From Flavobacterium denitrificans DSM 15936 (GTDB lineage Bacteria > Bacteroidota > Bacteroidia > Flavobacteriales > Flavobacteriaceae), in NCBI RefSeq assembly GCF_000425445.1, contig NZ_KE384378.1, positions 359,191 through 423,190 of the forward strand: a stretch of DNA of 64,000 nt, in the 5' to 3' direction. Below are positions 44,232 through 52,662 of the stretch, in pieces. Both the position numbers and the translations under genes were made by a program. The notes under the pieces are model-generated. The model had not been told where the DNA came from and searched no databases. It saw only the letters and a program-made list of their open reading frames with translations. Positions within the stretch are counted from its first letter, which is position 1. Each line of letters opens with the position of its first letter.

Positions 44232-44260
44232 ATAAAAAAAAATCTCCCCGAAGGAAGATT
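44232..44260 (-). terminator. Second terminator behind the SRP RNA
   Basis: On the minus strand an 8-bp stem with a UUCG tetraloop (AATCTTCC-TTCG-GGGAGATT) is followed by a T-run. It lies about 55 bp beyond the U-tract of the SRP RNA and 116 bp before the SDR start codon, so it may back up termination of the RNA gene. The 44116-44231 stretch between it and the SDR start shows nothing else. Confidence 0.7.
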
Positions 44261-44313
44261 AGATTTATATGAATTCTAAAAAAAGAATTTTATAACGAAA
44301 AAAAAAAAAAAAA

Positions 44314-44406
44314 GGCAAGCGACCTACATCGCACCGCTCAACCACGTACCCTTGCTATGTTCCCATCCTGGGGGAGTCTGCAGGAGCTGGTCGTGTAGGA
44401 CTTGCC
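44314..44406 (-). ncRNA. ffs: Signal recognition particle RNA, small bacterial type
   Basis: On the minus strand a 93-nt RNA begins GGCAAGTCCTACA and ends TGTAGGTCGCTTGCC, closing a long terminal stem. The apical part contains GGGAACATAGCAAGGG within a CCAGGATG...GGTACGTGG fold, matching the conserved GGAA...AGCA-type asymmetric loop bound by Ffh. A run of about 15 T follows at the 3' end and a good -33/-7 promoter lies just upstream. It targets membrane and secreted proteins co-translationally with Ffh. The exact ends are estimated from the stem. Confidence 0.88.
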
Positions 44407-44410
44407 GGTG

Positions 44411-44440
44411 CAAATATACAATCTTTTTATATTTTTGCAA
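44411..44440 (-). promoter_or_regulatory. Promoter of the SRP RNA gene
   Basis: On the minus strand TTG (44438-44440) and TATATTTG (44411-44418) are separated by 19 nt, the Bacteroidota -33/-7 spacing. Initiation about 5-7 nt further agrees with the 5' end of the RNA stem near 44406. Confidence 0.8.
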
Positions 44441-44495
44441 GAGCTTTGTTGCTATAAAAATATCGTTGTATATTGGCTTATTCAAATTTTAAACT

Positions 44496-45545
44496 ATGAA
44501 AAAATATAACTTCCTAGCTGTCATTTTATTAGGAATCACATTTGTTGGATGTGGAGAAAAAAATAAAGGCGAAAATTCTTTATTTAATATTGATGATTCC
44601 GCTTTTCCGGCTCATTTTACGCAAAAAGAAGCAGTTTCTATTGGCGTTTTGAATCCAAAATCGACAGAAATCGACAGTATTGCCTACTTTGTTAATGACA
44701 AAAGAGTAGGAAGTACAAAAGGCGCTGAAAAATTCAAATTTGAATTAAAGGATCAAAAACTGGGTTATCAATATTTGAAAGCTACCGTTTATTTTGGTTC
44801 TGATTCTTCTGATGCAACTAAACGAATCGAATTAGTTTCAGATATTCAACCAAAAGCATTAAAATATAAAATTGTAGATACTTTTCCTCACGATACAAAA
44901 GCTTTTACTGAAGGCTTAGAGTTTAACAATGGTATTTTATTCGAAAGTACAGGCCAAGAAGGTGATTCATACTTTAGATCAGTAGATTATAAAACAGGAA
45001 AAGTAATCAAACAAGTAAACCTACCTAAAGAAGACTTTGGAGAAGGAATTACTTTTATAAATGGCAAAATATTCCAATTAACTTGGCAACAAAAAAAGGG
45101 ATACATATATGATGCTAAAACCTTAAAATTAGAAAAAACTTTTACCTACGACAAAGACATCGAAGGATGGGGAATGACACATGACGATAAATACATTTAT
45201 CATTCTGACGGAACTGAGAAAATCTGGAAAATGGATCCAAATACTCAAAAATTACTTGATTACATCAATGTGTATTCTGGCTCTTCAAAAATCAAACGTA
45301 TAAATGAGTTAGAACTAATCAACGGAAAATTTTATGTAAATGTTTGGCAGAAAGATGCGATTGCAGTTGTAAACCCTACATCAGGCGCTGTTGAAGGCAT
45401 ATTAGACCTTTCTGGTTTACGTAAATTCATTAAAGCTCCTAACGCTGAAGTTTTAAACGGAATTGCTTATAACCCACAGACCAAAACCTTTTTTGTTACC
45501 GGTAAATATTGGGAGAAAATGTTTGAAATAACAATTTCCGAATAA
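44496..45545 (+). CDS. Glutaminyl-peptide cyclotransferase (beta-propeller type) lipoprotein
   Basis: 349 residues, lipoprotein signal (LLGITFVGC, Cys at 19), an N-terminal Ig-like ~100-residue domain, then the five-bladed plant/bacterial QC propeller: TFPHDTKAFTEGLEF, FGEGITFINGKIFQLTWQ, GWGMTHDDKYIYHSDGT, INELELINGKFYVNVW and NGIAYNPQTKTFFVTGKYW. The family turns N-terminal Gln into pyroglutamate, a frequent modification of exported Bacteroidota proteins whose signal cleavage leaves N-terminal Gln. Anchored in the periplasm or outer membrane. It is the first gene on the plus strand after the divergent SRP RNA. Confidence 0.9.
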   Translation: MKKYNFLAVILLGITFVGCGEKNKGENSLFNIDDSAFPAHFTQKEAVSIGVLNPKSTEIDSIAYFVNDKRVGSTKGAEKFKFELKDQKLGYQYLKATVYFGSDSSDATKRIELVSDIQPKALKYKIVDTFPHDTKAFTEGLEFNNGILFESTGQEGDSYFRSVDYKTGKVIKQVNLPKEDFGEGITFINGKIFQLTWQQKKGYIYDAKTLKLEKTFTYDKDIEGWGMTHDDKYIYHSDGTEKIWKMDPNTQKLLDYINVYSGSSKIKRINELELINGKFYVNVWQKDAIAVVNPTSGAVEGILDLSGLRKFIKAPNAEVLNGIAYNPQTKTFFVTGKYWEKMFEITISE

Positions 45546-45567
45546 TTCCCAATCAAATAATTTTACG

Positions 45568-45613
45568 AATTTCACAAGTTTTCACATATAAATACGTGAG
45601 AATTTGTGAAATT
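45568..45613. repeat. 18-bp hairpin of the dispersed AATTTCACAA type, before hutI
   Basis: AATTTCACAAGTTTTCAC (45568-45585) pairs over 18 positions (two G-U) with 45596-45613 around a 10-nt loop. It fills most of the gap between the cyclotransferase and hutI and resembles 20004-20062. No T-run, so not a classical terminator. Confidence 0.6.
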
Positions 45614-45637
45614 TGTGTTTTATAACAACTCACATTG

Positions 45638-46876
45638 ATGATCACATTAATCAAAAACATCCAAGAATTATTACAAGTTCGCGAAACTTCAATTGATAAA
45701 GTTTCAGGTTCTGAAATGGCAATATTGCCGTCGATAAAAAATGCTTTTTTAATTATAAAAGATAACCTTATCGAAGATTTTGGCTCAATGGAAAACCTTC
45801 CTAAAATCAATGCCGATAAAATTATCGATGCAACTGGAAAAGTAATTTTGCCAACTTGGTGCGACAGTCACACTCATATCGTTTATGCCGGAAACCGCGA
45901 ACAGGAATTCGTAGATCGCATCAACGGACTTACTTATGAAGAAATTGCAAATCGCGGTGGCGGGATTTTAAATTCGGCTAAAAAACTAAATGAAACTTCA
46001 GAAGAAGAAATTTATGAGCAATCAAAAATTCGTTTAGAAGAAGTAATGCATTTAGGAACTGGAGCTGTCGAAATTAAATCTGGCTACGGACTGACAGTCG
46101 AAGGCGAGCTAAAAATGCTTCGTGTTATTAAAAAATTGGCCGAAAATTATCCAATTGCAATAAAAGCTACCTTTTTAGGCGCGCATGCTTTTCCAACACA
46201 TTGTAAAGAAAACAAAGGGGGATATATAGACGAAATCATAACCAAAATGATTCCTGAAATTGCTCAAAACAAACTAGCTGAATATATTGATGTTTTCTGC
46301 GAATCAGGTTATTTTTCTGTAGAAGAAACGGAAAAAATTATGCAAGCAGGAATTGATTTCGGCTTAAGGCCAAAAATCCACGTGAATCAATTTAACTCTA
46401 TTGGTGGCATTCAAGCTGGCGTTAAATTTAATGCACTTTCTGTTGACCATCTTGAAGTAATGAATCCAGATGATATTCAAGCTTTAAAAAACACTGAAAC
46501 GATGCCTGTTGCCTTGCCTTCTTGTTCTTATTTTTTAAGCATTCCGTACACACCAGCGCGCGAAATGATCAAAGCTGGACTTCCATTGGCATTAGCTACA
46601 GATTTCAACCCGGGATCTACTCCATCTGGGAATATGAATTTTGTGGTTGCGACAGCTTGCATCAAAATGAAAATGACACCAGAAGAAGCCATCAATGCAG
46701 CAACAATCAATGGCGCTTATGCAATGGGTCTTTCAGAAACTCATGGAAGTATTACAAAAGGGAAAAAAGCAAATTTAATCCTCACGAAACCAATTTCTTC
46801 TTACTACCAAATTCCATACGCTTTTGGAAGCAATTTGATTGAAAGCGTTTTTTTGGAAGGAACAATTCTAGAATAA
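45638..46876 (+). CDS. hutI: Imidazolonepropionase
   Basis: 412 residues; third step of histidine degradation, hydrolysing 4-imidazolone-5-propanoate to N-formimino-L-glutamate. Amidohydrolase motifs: metal HxH in CDSHTHIVYAGNREQEF, EIKSGYGL, AHAFPTHC, a late DFNPGSTPS. Length matches the family. ATG at 45638 is used; the preceding TTG would give Met-Met. It follows the cyclotransferase by 92 bp on the same strand. hutG lies beyond an opposite-strand gene; hutH and hutU are not in this window. Confidence 0.95.
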   Translation: MITLIKNIQELLQVRETSIDKVSGSEMAILPSIKNAFLIIKDNLIEDFGSMENLPKINADKIIDATGKVILPTWCDSHTHIVYAGNREQEFVDRINGLTYEEIANRGGGILNSAKKLNETSEEEIYEQSKIRLEEVMHLGTGAVEIKSGYGLTVEGELKMLRVIKKLAENYPIAIKATFLGAHAFPTHCKENKGGYIDEIITKMIPEIAQNKLAEYIDVFCESGYFSVEETEKIMQAGIDFGLRPKIHVNQFNSIGGIQAGVKFNALSVDHLEVMNPDDIQALKNTETMPVALPSCSYFLSIPYTPAREMIKAGLPLALATDFNPGSTPSGNMNFVVATACIKMKMTPEEAINAATINGAYAMGLSETHGSITKGKKANLILTKPISSYYQIPYAFGSNLIESVFLEGTILE

Positions 46877-46887
46877 AATCCATAAAA

Positions 46888-46914
46888 AAAGGTCTGTGAA
46901 ACTCACAGACCTTT
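46888..46914. terminator. Terminator between hutI and the coiled-coil gene
   Basis: A 12-bp stem (AAAGGTCTGTGA / TCACAGACCTTT, loop AAC) with a T-run of seven on the minus strand. It ends the minus-strand coiled-coil gene and may also stop hutI transcripts. Confidence 0.82.
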
Positions 46915-46949
46915 AATATCAAAGTGGCATTATTATCCTTTACGACAAA

Positions 46950-47828
46950 TTATCTTAAACTGAAACTAGTTTTAGAAACTAATTCATCATTATCAAAAAC
47001 ATTGATAAAGTAAGTTCCTTTTGCAAAATCTTTACCCGGAAGATCTTCACTAACTTGTACCGTTTTATTTTCATATTTAACTGTAGTTTTGAAGCTATAA
47101 GTTAAAGAGTTATCACCAAAACTTTCTGTTTTCTTTTCTCCTAAAACATTATTTTTAGCATCAATTACCTGAATATAATAGGTTTTATCTCCAGATTTTG
47201 CAATTGAATTTTCAGCAATTGTAAAACTTACTTTCAAAACATCAGCACGGCTTGCTTTATCAGTTTCAATTTGTTTTCCAGAGCTTTTCAATTTGTAAGC
47301 TGCAGTTTTTGTGTTTAAAACAGACAATTTAGAACCTCTTTCAACAGTTTTAGCAAGTTCTTCGTTTTGCCCTACTAATACTTCATTGTATTTTTTAGAT
47401 TCTCCTAAAACTACAATTGTACTATCTCTCTGAGTTGTCAAAACACCATTTTGTTTTTTCAGCTCATCATTTTCAGCAACTAAAGTTTTCATTTTCGCTT
47501 GCATTGCCTGAACTTGAGATTTGTATTTAGAAACATCTCCTTTTGATTTATTCAAATCATCCATAAGAGCTACTACTTTATCTCTTTCCTGAATCAATTC
47601 ATCAGACATTGAAGTATTTTCAGCAATTGCAGCATCATAAGTTGCTTTTAATTCTTGTAAATCCTTCATAACAGATTCTTTCTCTGTCATTGTTGTGGTA
47701 AGCTCAGTTTTAACTACTTCTGTATCAGAAGATAATTTAAAAATATACACTAAACTACCAATCAGTAGGACTGCTAAAACTGCGATTACCGCTTTTAGAC
47801 TTGAGTTGTTGTTCTTTGGGTTTTCCAT
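46950..47828 (-). CDS. Membrane-anchored coiled-coil protein
   Basis: 292 residues. One N-terminal membrane segment (about 12-31, LKAVIAVLAVLLIGSLVYIF), a long coiled coil (about 35-165, heptad-rich with ELIQERDKVVALMDDL and AENDELKKQNGVL) and a C-terminal beta-rich domain (about 185-292, VLKVSFTIAENSIAKSGDKTYYIQVID). No enzyme motif. The layout suggests a periplasmic structural or scaffolding protein; proteins of this kind are conserved in flavobacteria without assigned function. Confidence 0.78.
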   Translation of the reverse strand: MENPKNNNSSLKAVIAVLAVLLIGSLVYIFKLSSDTEVVKTELTTTMTEKESVMKDLQELKATYDAAIAENTSMSDELIQERDKVVALMDDLNKSKGDVSKYKSQVQAMQAKMKTLVAENDELKKQNGVLTTQRDSTIVVLGESKKYNEVLVGQNEELAKTVERGSKLSVLNTKTAAYKLKSSGKQIETDKASRADVLKVSFTIAENSIAKSGDKTYYIQVIDAKNNVLGEKKTESFGDNSLTYSFKTTVKYENKTVQVSEDLPGKDFAKGTYFINVFDNDELVSKTSFSLR

Positions 47829-47900
47829 ATTTAATAATTTTCTTTATTAACAAATTTAAGAATTAATATATCGTAATAACGTAAGTTGACACAATTATAT

Positions 47901-47908
47901 TATTTTTG
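47901..47908 (+). promoter_or_regulatory. -7 element of the hutG promoter
   Basis: TATTTTTG matches TAnnTTTG 16 bp before the ATG at 47925. The short distance implies a very short leader. It also argues against a start at the upstream in-frame TTG (47886). Confidence 0.5.
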
Positions 47909-47924
47909 GACAATATTTTTTTAT

Positions 47925-48971
47925 ATGGAGAAATTAATTCCTTTTACTGTTAATGATTTAGCAAAAGTCACAAATCACCGTAGTGGCGAAATAAAATTCG
48001 GCGAAAAGATGATTGTCATTCCAAAAGAAGCTGACAAGATAAAATTCATGACCGAATGTGAGGCTAAATATGTACTTTTAGGAATTCCTGAAGATATTGG
48101 CGTGCGTGCAAATTATGGTCGTCCAGGTACTGCATCGGCGTGGGAAAATGCGATAAAAAGTATTGCGAACATTCAGCATAATCGTTTTTCAAAAGGAAGC
48201 CAAATAATTGTTTTGGGCCAAATCAATGTTGCTCAAGAAATGCGAGATGTAGAAAATCTTGATTTCAACGACATCGACGATCGATCAAAACTAAGCCAAT
48301 TGGTTGAAAAAATCGACAAAGAAGTTTCTCATATAATATTCAGCATTATTAAAGCTGGAAAAACTCCAATTATCATTGGCGGGGGCCACAACAATGCTTA
48401 CGGAAATATTAAAGGTTCGGCTCTTGCAAAAGGAAAACCTATAAATGCAATCAACTTTGATGCACATTCTGATTTTAGAATTTTAGAAGGACGTCACAGC
48501 GGAAACGGATTTTCATATGCTTATGAAGAAGGTTTTCTTAAAAAATATTTCATCTTCGGATTGCACGAAAATTACACTTCAAAAAGTGTTTTAGACATTA
48601 TCAAAAAATTAGAAGATCGTGTACGTTATAATACATATGACAGTGTAAATATCCGAAAAGAAAAAGATTTCAACCGAGAAATGGCTCTAGCTTTAGGCTT
48701 TATTCAAAATGATTCTTTTGGAATTGAGATTGATTTAGATGCGATTCCGAATATTGCCAGCAGCGCCATGACAATAAGCGGATTTTCTGTAGAAGAATTG
48801 CGCCAGTTTGTTTCTTTCTTTGGACAACACAAAAATGCTACGTATTTGCACATTTGCGAAGGAGCACCAGATTTAGCCGATTCTCCAAATAATAATTTAA
48901 TTGGAAAATTGATTGGTTATTTGATCACTGATTTCATCAAAGCAAACAATGAAAAAGAAAAATCGCACTGA
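47925..48971 (+). CDS. hutG: Formimidoylglutamase, arginase family
   Basis: 348 residues from ATG 47925. Arginase-fold metal motifs: GGGHNNAYGN (His), NFDAHSDFR (Asp-x-His-x-Asp) and GIEIDLDAI (Asp-x-Asp) that together bind two Mn2+. The family hydrolyses formiminoglutamate to glutamate and formamide, which with hutI nearby points to histidine catabolism; other ureohydrolase activities cannot be excluded. A TTG start 39 bp upstream would add an odd hydrophobic leader and is rejected. hutI and this gene are separated by the opposite-strand coiled-coil gene, so they are not one operon. Confidence 0.88.
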   Translation: MEKLIPFTVNDLAKVTNHRSGEIKFGEKMIVIPKEADKIKFMTECEAKYVLLGIPEDIGVRANYGRPGTASAWENAIKSIANIQHNRFSKGSQIIVLGQINVAQEMRDVENLDFNDIDDRSKLSQLVEKIDKEVSHIIFSIIKAGKTPIIIGGGHNNAYGNIKGSALAKGKPINAINFDAHSDFRILEGRHSGNGFSYAYEEGFLKKYFIFGLHENYTSKSVLDIIKKLEDRVRYNTYDSVNIRKEKDFNREMALALGFIQNDSFGIEIDLDAIPNIASSAMTISGFSVEELRQFVSFFGQHKNATYLHICEGAPDLADSPNNNLIGKLIGYLITDFIKANNEKEKSH

Positions 48972-49043
48972 ACTTCAACAGGCTTAAAACCACACATTTC
49001 CCAAATAATACAAGATTCAAATAAACGTTTGATCGAATAAACC

Positions 49044-49051
49044 TATCTTTG
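49044..49051 (+). promoter_or_regulatory. -7 element before the DEAD-box gene
   Basis: TATCTTTG fits TAnnTTTG, 45 bp upstream of the ATG. The nearest upstream TTTG (49028-49031) is too close for a normal -33. Confidence 0.55.
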
Positions 49052-49096
49052 CACAGAATTTTTAGTGTTTTAAACTAAATTCTTAACACCTAAGAT

Positions 49097-50344
49097 ATGT
49101 TATTCGAAGATTTATCACTTTCAAAAAGTATACAAAAAGCCGTATTTGAAGAAGGCTACCTTAATCCCACCCCAATTCAGGAGCAAGCTATTCCAATTGT
49201 TTTATCAGGAAGAGATTTGATTGGTTGTGCGCAGACAGGAACAGGAAAAACGGCAGCATTTGCCATCCCAATAATTCATCAATTGCACCGAATTGTAGGC
49301 TCATCAAAAAAAGCCAAACAAATTCGCGCACTTGTTGTTACGCCAACACGTGAACTTGCCGTGCAAATTGGAGAAAGTTTTGACACTTATGCAAAATATA
49401 CCAATTTAACACAATTAACAATATTTGGAGGCGTTTCTCAAAATCCGCAGGTTGAAACCTTAAAAAAAGGAATCGATATCCTTGTAGCAACTCCTGGGCG
49501 ATTATTGGATTTGCATAAACAAGGGTTTCTTGATTTAGACCACTTGCATACTTTGGTTTTAGACGAAGCCGATCAAATGCTTGATATGGGCTTTATAAAC
49601 GATGTGAAAAAAATCGTAAAATTAACCCCAAAAAATCGTCAGACTTTATTGTTTTCAGCAACTATGCCAATTGCTATTCGCGAATTGGCAGAAATGTTTT
49701 TGAAAGATCCAGAAAAAGTTGAAGTTTCACCAGTTTCATCGACAGCAGAAAATGTAGAACAACGCATTTATTTTGTTGACAAAACAGAGAAAAGAAACTT
49801 GCTATACCATTTGATCAAAGAGCAAAATTTATCAAACGTACTTGTTTTTTCAAGAACGAAACATGGTGCCGATAATGTTGTAAAAGCACTTCGCAAAAAA
49901 GATATTCCAGCAGAAGCAATTCACGGAGACAAATCGCAAAACGCAAGACAGCGTGTTTTAGACGCCTTTAAAAACAAAGAAGTTGGAGTTTTAGTGGCCA
50001 CAGATATTGCGGCTAGAGGAATCGACATCGAGCAGTTGCCATATGTAATCAATTTTGACTTGCCTAACATCCCTGAAACCTACGTTCACCGAATTGGCCG
50101 TACAGGTCGTGCAGGAAACGGCGGAATCGCGATTTCATTTTGTGGCAAAGACGAACATCCATACTGGAAAGATATTCAAAAATTGATAAAAGTTGACGTA
50201 AAAACCATAACTGACCATCCTTATCAATGGCATTCTGGAAGTCCCGAAGCAGGTGAAAAACCTAAAAATTCAAATAGAAGCGGAGGAGCACACAAGTCAA
50301 GAAAATCAAATACATCTAAGAAAAATAAAAAACGCTGGTACTAA
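49097..50344 (+). CDS. DEAD-box RNA helicase, RhlE-like
   Basis: 415 residues with the full motif set: Q-motif (TPIQEQAIP), Walker A AQTGTGKT, PTRELA, DEAD (VLDEADQML), SAT, and in domain 2 VFSRTKHGAD, ATDIAARGID and HRIGRTGRAG. A short basic tail (RSGGAHKSRKSNTSKKNKKRW) follows, as in RhlE relatives. It unwinds RNA with ATP, with roles in ribosome assembly or mRNA turnover. Its last codons are part of a bidirectional terminator shared with the convergent kinase gene (4-nt overlap of reading frames). Confidence 0.94.
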   Translation: MLFEDLSLSKSIQKAVFEEGYLNPTPIQEQAIPIVLSGRDLIGCAQTGTGKTAAFAIPIIHQLHRIVGSSKKAKQIRALVVTPTRELAVQIGESFDTYAKYTNLTQLTIFGGVSQNPQVETLKKGIDILVATPGRLLDLHKQGFLDLDHLHTLVLDEADQMLDMGFINDVKKIVKLTPKNRQTLLFSATMPIAIRELAEMFLKDPEKVEVSPVSSTAENVEQRIYFVDKTEKRNLLYHLIKEQNLSNVLVFSRTKHGADNVVKALRKKDIPAEAIHGDKSQNARQRVLDAFKNKEVGVLVATDIAARGIDIEQLPYVINFDLPNIPETYVHRIGRTGRAGNGGIAISFCGKDEHPYWKDIQKLIKVDVKTITDHPYQWHSGSPEAGEKPKNSNRSGGAHKSRKSNTSKKNKKRWY

Positions 50345-50356
50345 CCAGCGTTTTTT
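50327..50356. terminator. Bidirectional terminator embedded in two convergent stop regions
   Basis: A perfect 13-bp stem (AAAAAACGCTGGT / ACCAGCGTTTTTT) with loop ACTA. The stems are the last coding bases of the DEAD-box gene (+) and the hybrid kinase gene (-), and the stop codons fall in or next to the loop. T-runs flank it on both strands. Confidence 0.92.
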
Positions 50357-52527
50357 GCTTCTTCTATCAAATAACTGATGATTTTAAACAGTTTTACTGG
50401 CTCAAATGGTTTAATAATAATATCATTTATTCCCGATGAAATTGCTTCGTCGGTTATTTCATCTTTATCAAAAGCAGTCAAAGCGACAATTGGCGTTTTT
50501 ACATCTTTCAGGCGAATTCTTTTGCTGGTTTCAAAACCATTCATCAATGGCATATTAATATCCATTAAAATAAGGTCAAAAGTTTCCTTTTCAAGAATTT
50601 CTAAGGCACCAAAACCATCATCAACCACTTTGCAGATGTAATTATTTTTTTCGATAATTTTTTTGGTTACCAATTGATTGATTAAATTATCCTCGACAAT
50701 CAAAATTTTATGAACCTCGTTTGAAGTCAAATCCACTTCAATTTCATCAATAATCTTTTTGGTTTTCTCAGGATCATGCTCAAACGGTATAACAAATGAG
50801 AATGAAGTGCCTTGCCCTACTTCGCTTTCTAAGGTAATTGTGCTTCCAAAAAGTCCCAACAAGCGTTTTACAATACTCAAACCTAAACCAGTTCCTTGAT
50901 AATCTTCATCTTTACGTCCTACTTGTACAAATTTTTCAAAGATTTTACTTTGGTCTACAGTTGCAATTCCAACGCCATTGTCTTTTATCAAAAAATCAAG
51001 AAAATAATTTTTACCTTCTATTTTCAAAAGATCAACTTTCACTTCAACTTCGCCATTCTTTGTAAATTTTAAAGCATTGCTCACCAAATTCATCAAGATT
51101 TGCGCAAGTCTGAGTTTATCGCCAATTAAATACTCGGGAATTTTGGGGTCAATATAAATATTGATTTTGTTATTATTTTTTTGAGATAAGAACGAAAGCG
51201 AATTTTTGATCATTGTAATTTCATCTGAAATATTAAATGTCAAATTTTCAAGCACAACTTTGTTCTCTTCAATTTTATTAATCTGCAAAATATCATTTAC
51301 TAAAGACAATAAATATCGCGCAGAAAATTTCAGCGAACTTAAATGCTGGCTTCTTGATAATTCTTTGTGTTCTTCTAACAACATATTTGTAATTCCTACG
51401 ACACCATACAATGGCGTACGCAATTCGTGGCTTATAGTCGAAATAAACTGAGTTTTGAGCAAAGAGGCTTCCTCTGCAATTTCCTTCGCCTTTAAGAGCT
51501 CTAAATTGTGTTTCTTTTTGAATCTGATGTTTTTAATCAAAGTAATAATCAAAACCAACAGTATCAAGGAAACCAAAACAAATAAAATTACAATAATTCG
51601 TGATTTCTTAAGACTCTGATATTGCGAAATCTTTTCATTTTCAATTTTATCAATCTGCCTTTTATATTCATCTAGCTCAAGATTAAAACCAGCAATAGAG
51701 GCTTTTTTTAGTTTTTCTTGATTGTATAATTCCTCCGTTATTTGGTTGTATGACGTAAGATGCTCATAAGCTTCTCTATATTTTTCGATTTTAGTCAAAA
51801 ACTTAGAATATTCTAAATGTGCATACGACAAATCAGATCGTTCTTCACTATTTATTCCGGCGGCAATTGCAGCCAAAAAATAAGCATTTGCAGTATCATC
51901 TTCATTTTTAAAAGAAGAATACATACCGTTGAGCATATTTACGACAATTTCTGTCGATTGATCTCCATATTTTCCAATGTTATTGCCAACAAATTTTAAA
52001 TAGGGATAACCTTCTTTAAACTTTCCAATATCAAAATACGCCCAAGCTATGTTTACATTCGTAAAATAAACCTGTTCCATACCATTGATTTTCAAACTAT
52101 AGGCAATTGATTTTTTATAATATGAGATCCCTTTATCAAATTGCTTTTTCTCAAAACAATAAATATTTCCTAAGTTGTTGTGAAGGCTGTATTTTATAGA
52201 ATCATTATTTGTTTTATTGGCATAGAACAAACTTTTATTATAGAAGAAAATAGCTTTATCAAACTCGGACAATTCACTATAATTGCCCGCAATAATTTTA
52301 TATGATTTTGCTATTAAATAATTGTTTTTTAATAATGTTGCTTGATTTAATGCAATGCGCGAAGCTATTAATGATTTTTCAAAATTTGAATCTTTAAAAT
52401 CATCCCATGCTTGTTTGACAAGCTTATTAATTTTAGTATCCGAAATTGTTTCTGACTGCGCGAAAGCCGAATTGACAACACAATTCAGAAAAAAGATTAA
52501 GAGAATAAAAATCCGCATTCGGGGCAT
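50341..52527 (-). CDS. Hybrid sensor histidine kinase with TPR sensor and receiver
   Basis: 728 residues. Signal peptide, then a periplasmic TPR region (about 60-290) as sensor, one membrane helix (about 308-330, IIVILFVLVSLILLVLIITLI), a HisKA domain (H in ISHELRTPLYGVVG), HATPase_c (DNGVGI, GTGLGLSIVKRL) and a C-terminal receiver (VEDNLINQLV, phospho-Asp in LILMDINMP, KP in IIKPFEP). It autophosphorylates and passes phosphate to its own receiver and then to an unidentified output. No regulator is adjacent. Its minus-strand reading frame ends in the terminator shared with the DEAD-box gene. Confidence 0.93.
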   Translation of the reverse strand: MPRMRIFILLIFFLNCVVNSAFAQSETISDTKINKLVKQAWDDFKDSNFEKSLIASRIALNQATLLKNNYLIAKSYKIIAGNYSELSEFDKAIFFYNKSLFYANKTNNDSIKYSLHNNLGNIYCFEKKQFDKGISYYKKSIAYSLKINGMEQVYFTNVNIAWAYFDIGKFKEGYPYLKFVGNNIGKYGDQSTEIVVNMLNGMYSSFKNEDDTANAYFLAAIAAGINSEERSDLSYAHLEYSKFLTKIEKYREAYEHLTSYNQITEELYNQEKLKKASIAGFNLELDEYKRQIDKIENEKISQYQSLKKSRIIVILFVLVSLILLVLIITLIKNIRFKKKHNLELLKAKEIAEEASLLKTQFISTISHELRTPLYGVVGITNMLLEEHKELSRSQHLSSLKFSARYLLSLVNDILQINKIEENKVVLENLTFNISDEITMIKNSLSFLSQKNNNKINIYIDPKIPEYLIGDKLRLAQILMNLVSNALKFTKNGEVEVKVDLLKIEGKNYFLDFLIKDNGVGIATVDQSKIFEKFVQVGRKDEDYQGTGLGLSIVKRLLGLFGSTITLESEVGQGTSFSFVIPFEHDPEKTKKIIDEIEVDLTSNEVHKILIVEDNLINQLVTKKIIEKNNYICKVVDDGFGALEILEKETFDLILMDINMPLMNGFETSKRIRLKDVKTPIVALTAFDKDEITDEAISSGINDIIIKPFEPVKLFKIISYLIEEAKNAG

Positions 52528-52543
52528 AAATGGCTAATTTTCC

Positions 52544-52551
52544 CAAATATA
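52544..52551 (-). promoter_or_regulatory. -7 element of the hybrid kinase promoter
   Basis: TATATTTG on the minus strand, 16 bp before the ATG (52527). Fits TAnnTTTG; no -33 seen at the right distance. Confidence 0.55.
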
Positions 52552-52562
52552 CACTTAAAAAT

Positions 52563-52598
52563 AAAAAAAAACTGTATTTAAAATAAAAATACAGCTTT
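52563..52598 (-). terminator. Terminator of the DAACS symporter gene
   Basis: On the minus strand an 8-bp stem (CTGTATTT / AAATACAG) is preceded by A-rich and followed by a run of nine T, 65 bp beyond the symporter stop. Confidence 0.75.
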
Positions 52599-52662
52599 TC
52601 TTTATTTTTTGTTTAAAGTTTAATCCGACAAAAATCAGCAAACTTTATTATTATTTTCAAGA

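Noticed and set aside
44298..44313. Poly-A run considered as a sequencing or frameshift problem
   Set aside because: It is the U-tract of the SRP RNA terminator on the minus strand and lies outside any reading frame.
46528..46842. ORFs on both strands inside hutI
   Set aside because: Out-of-frame shadows of a well-conserved enzyme gene.
47886..47924. TTG-initiated extension of hutG by 13 residues
   Set aside because: The extra hydrophobic leader is not family-like and the putative -7 element lies inside it.
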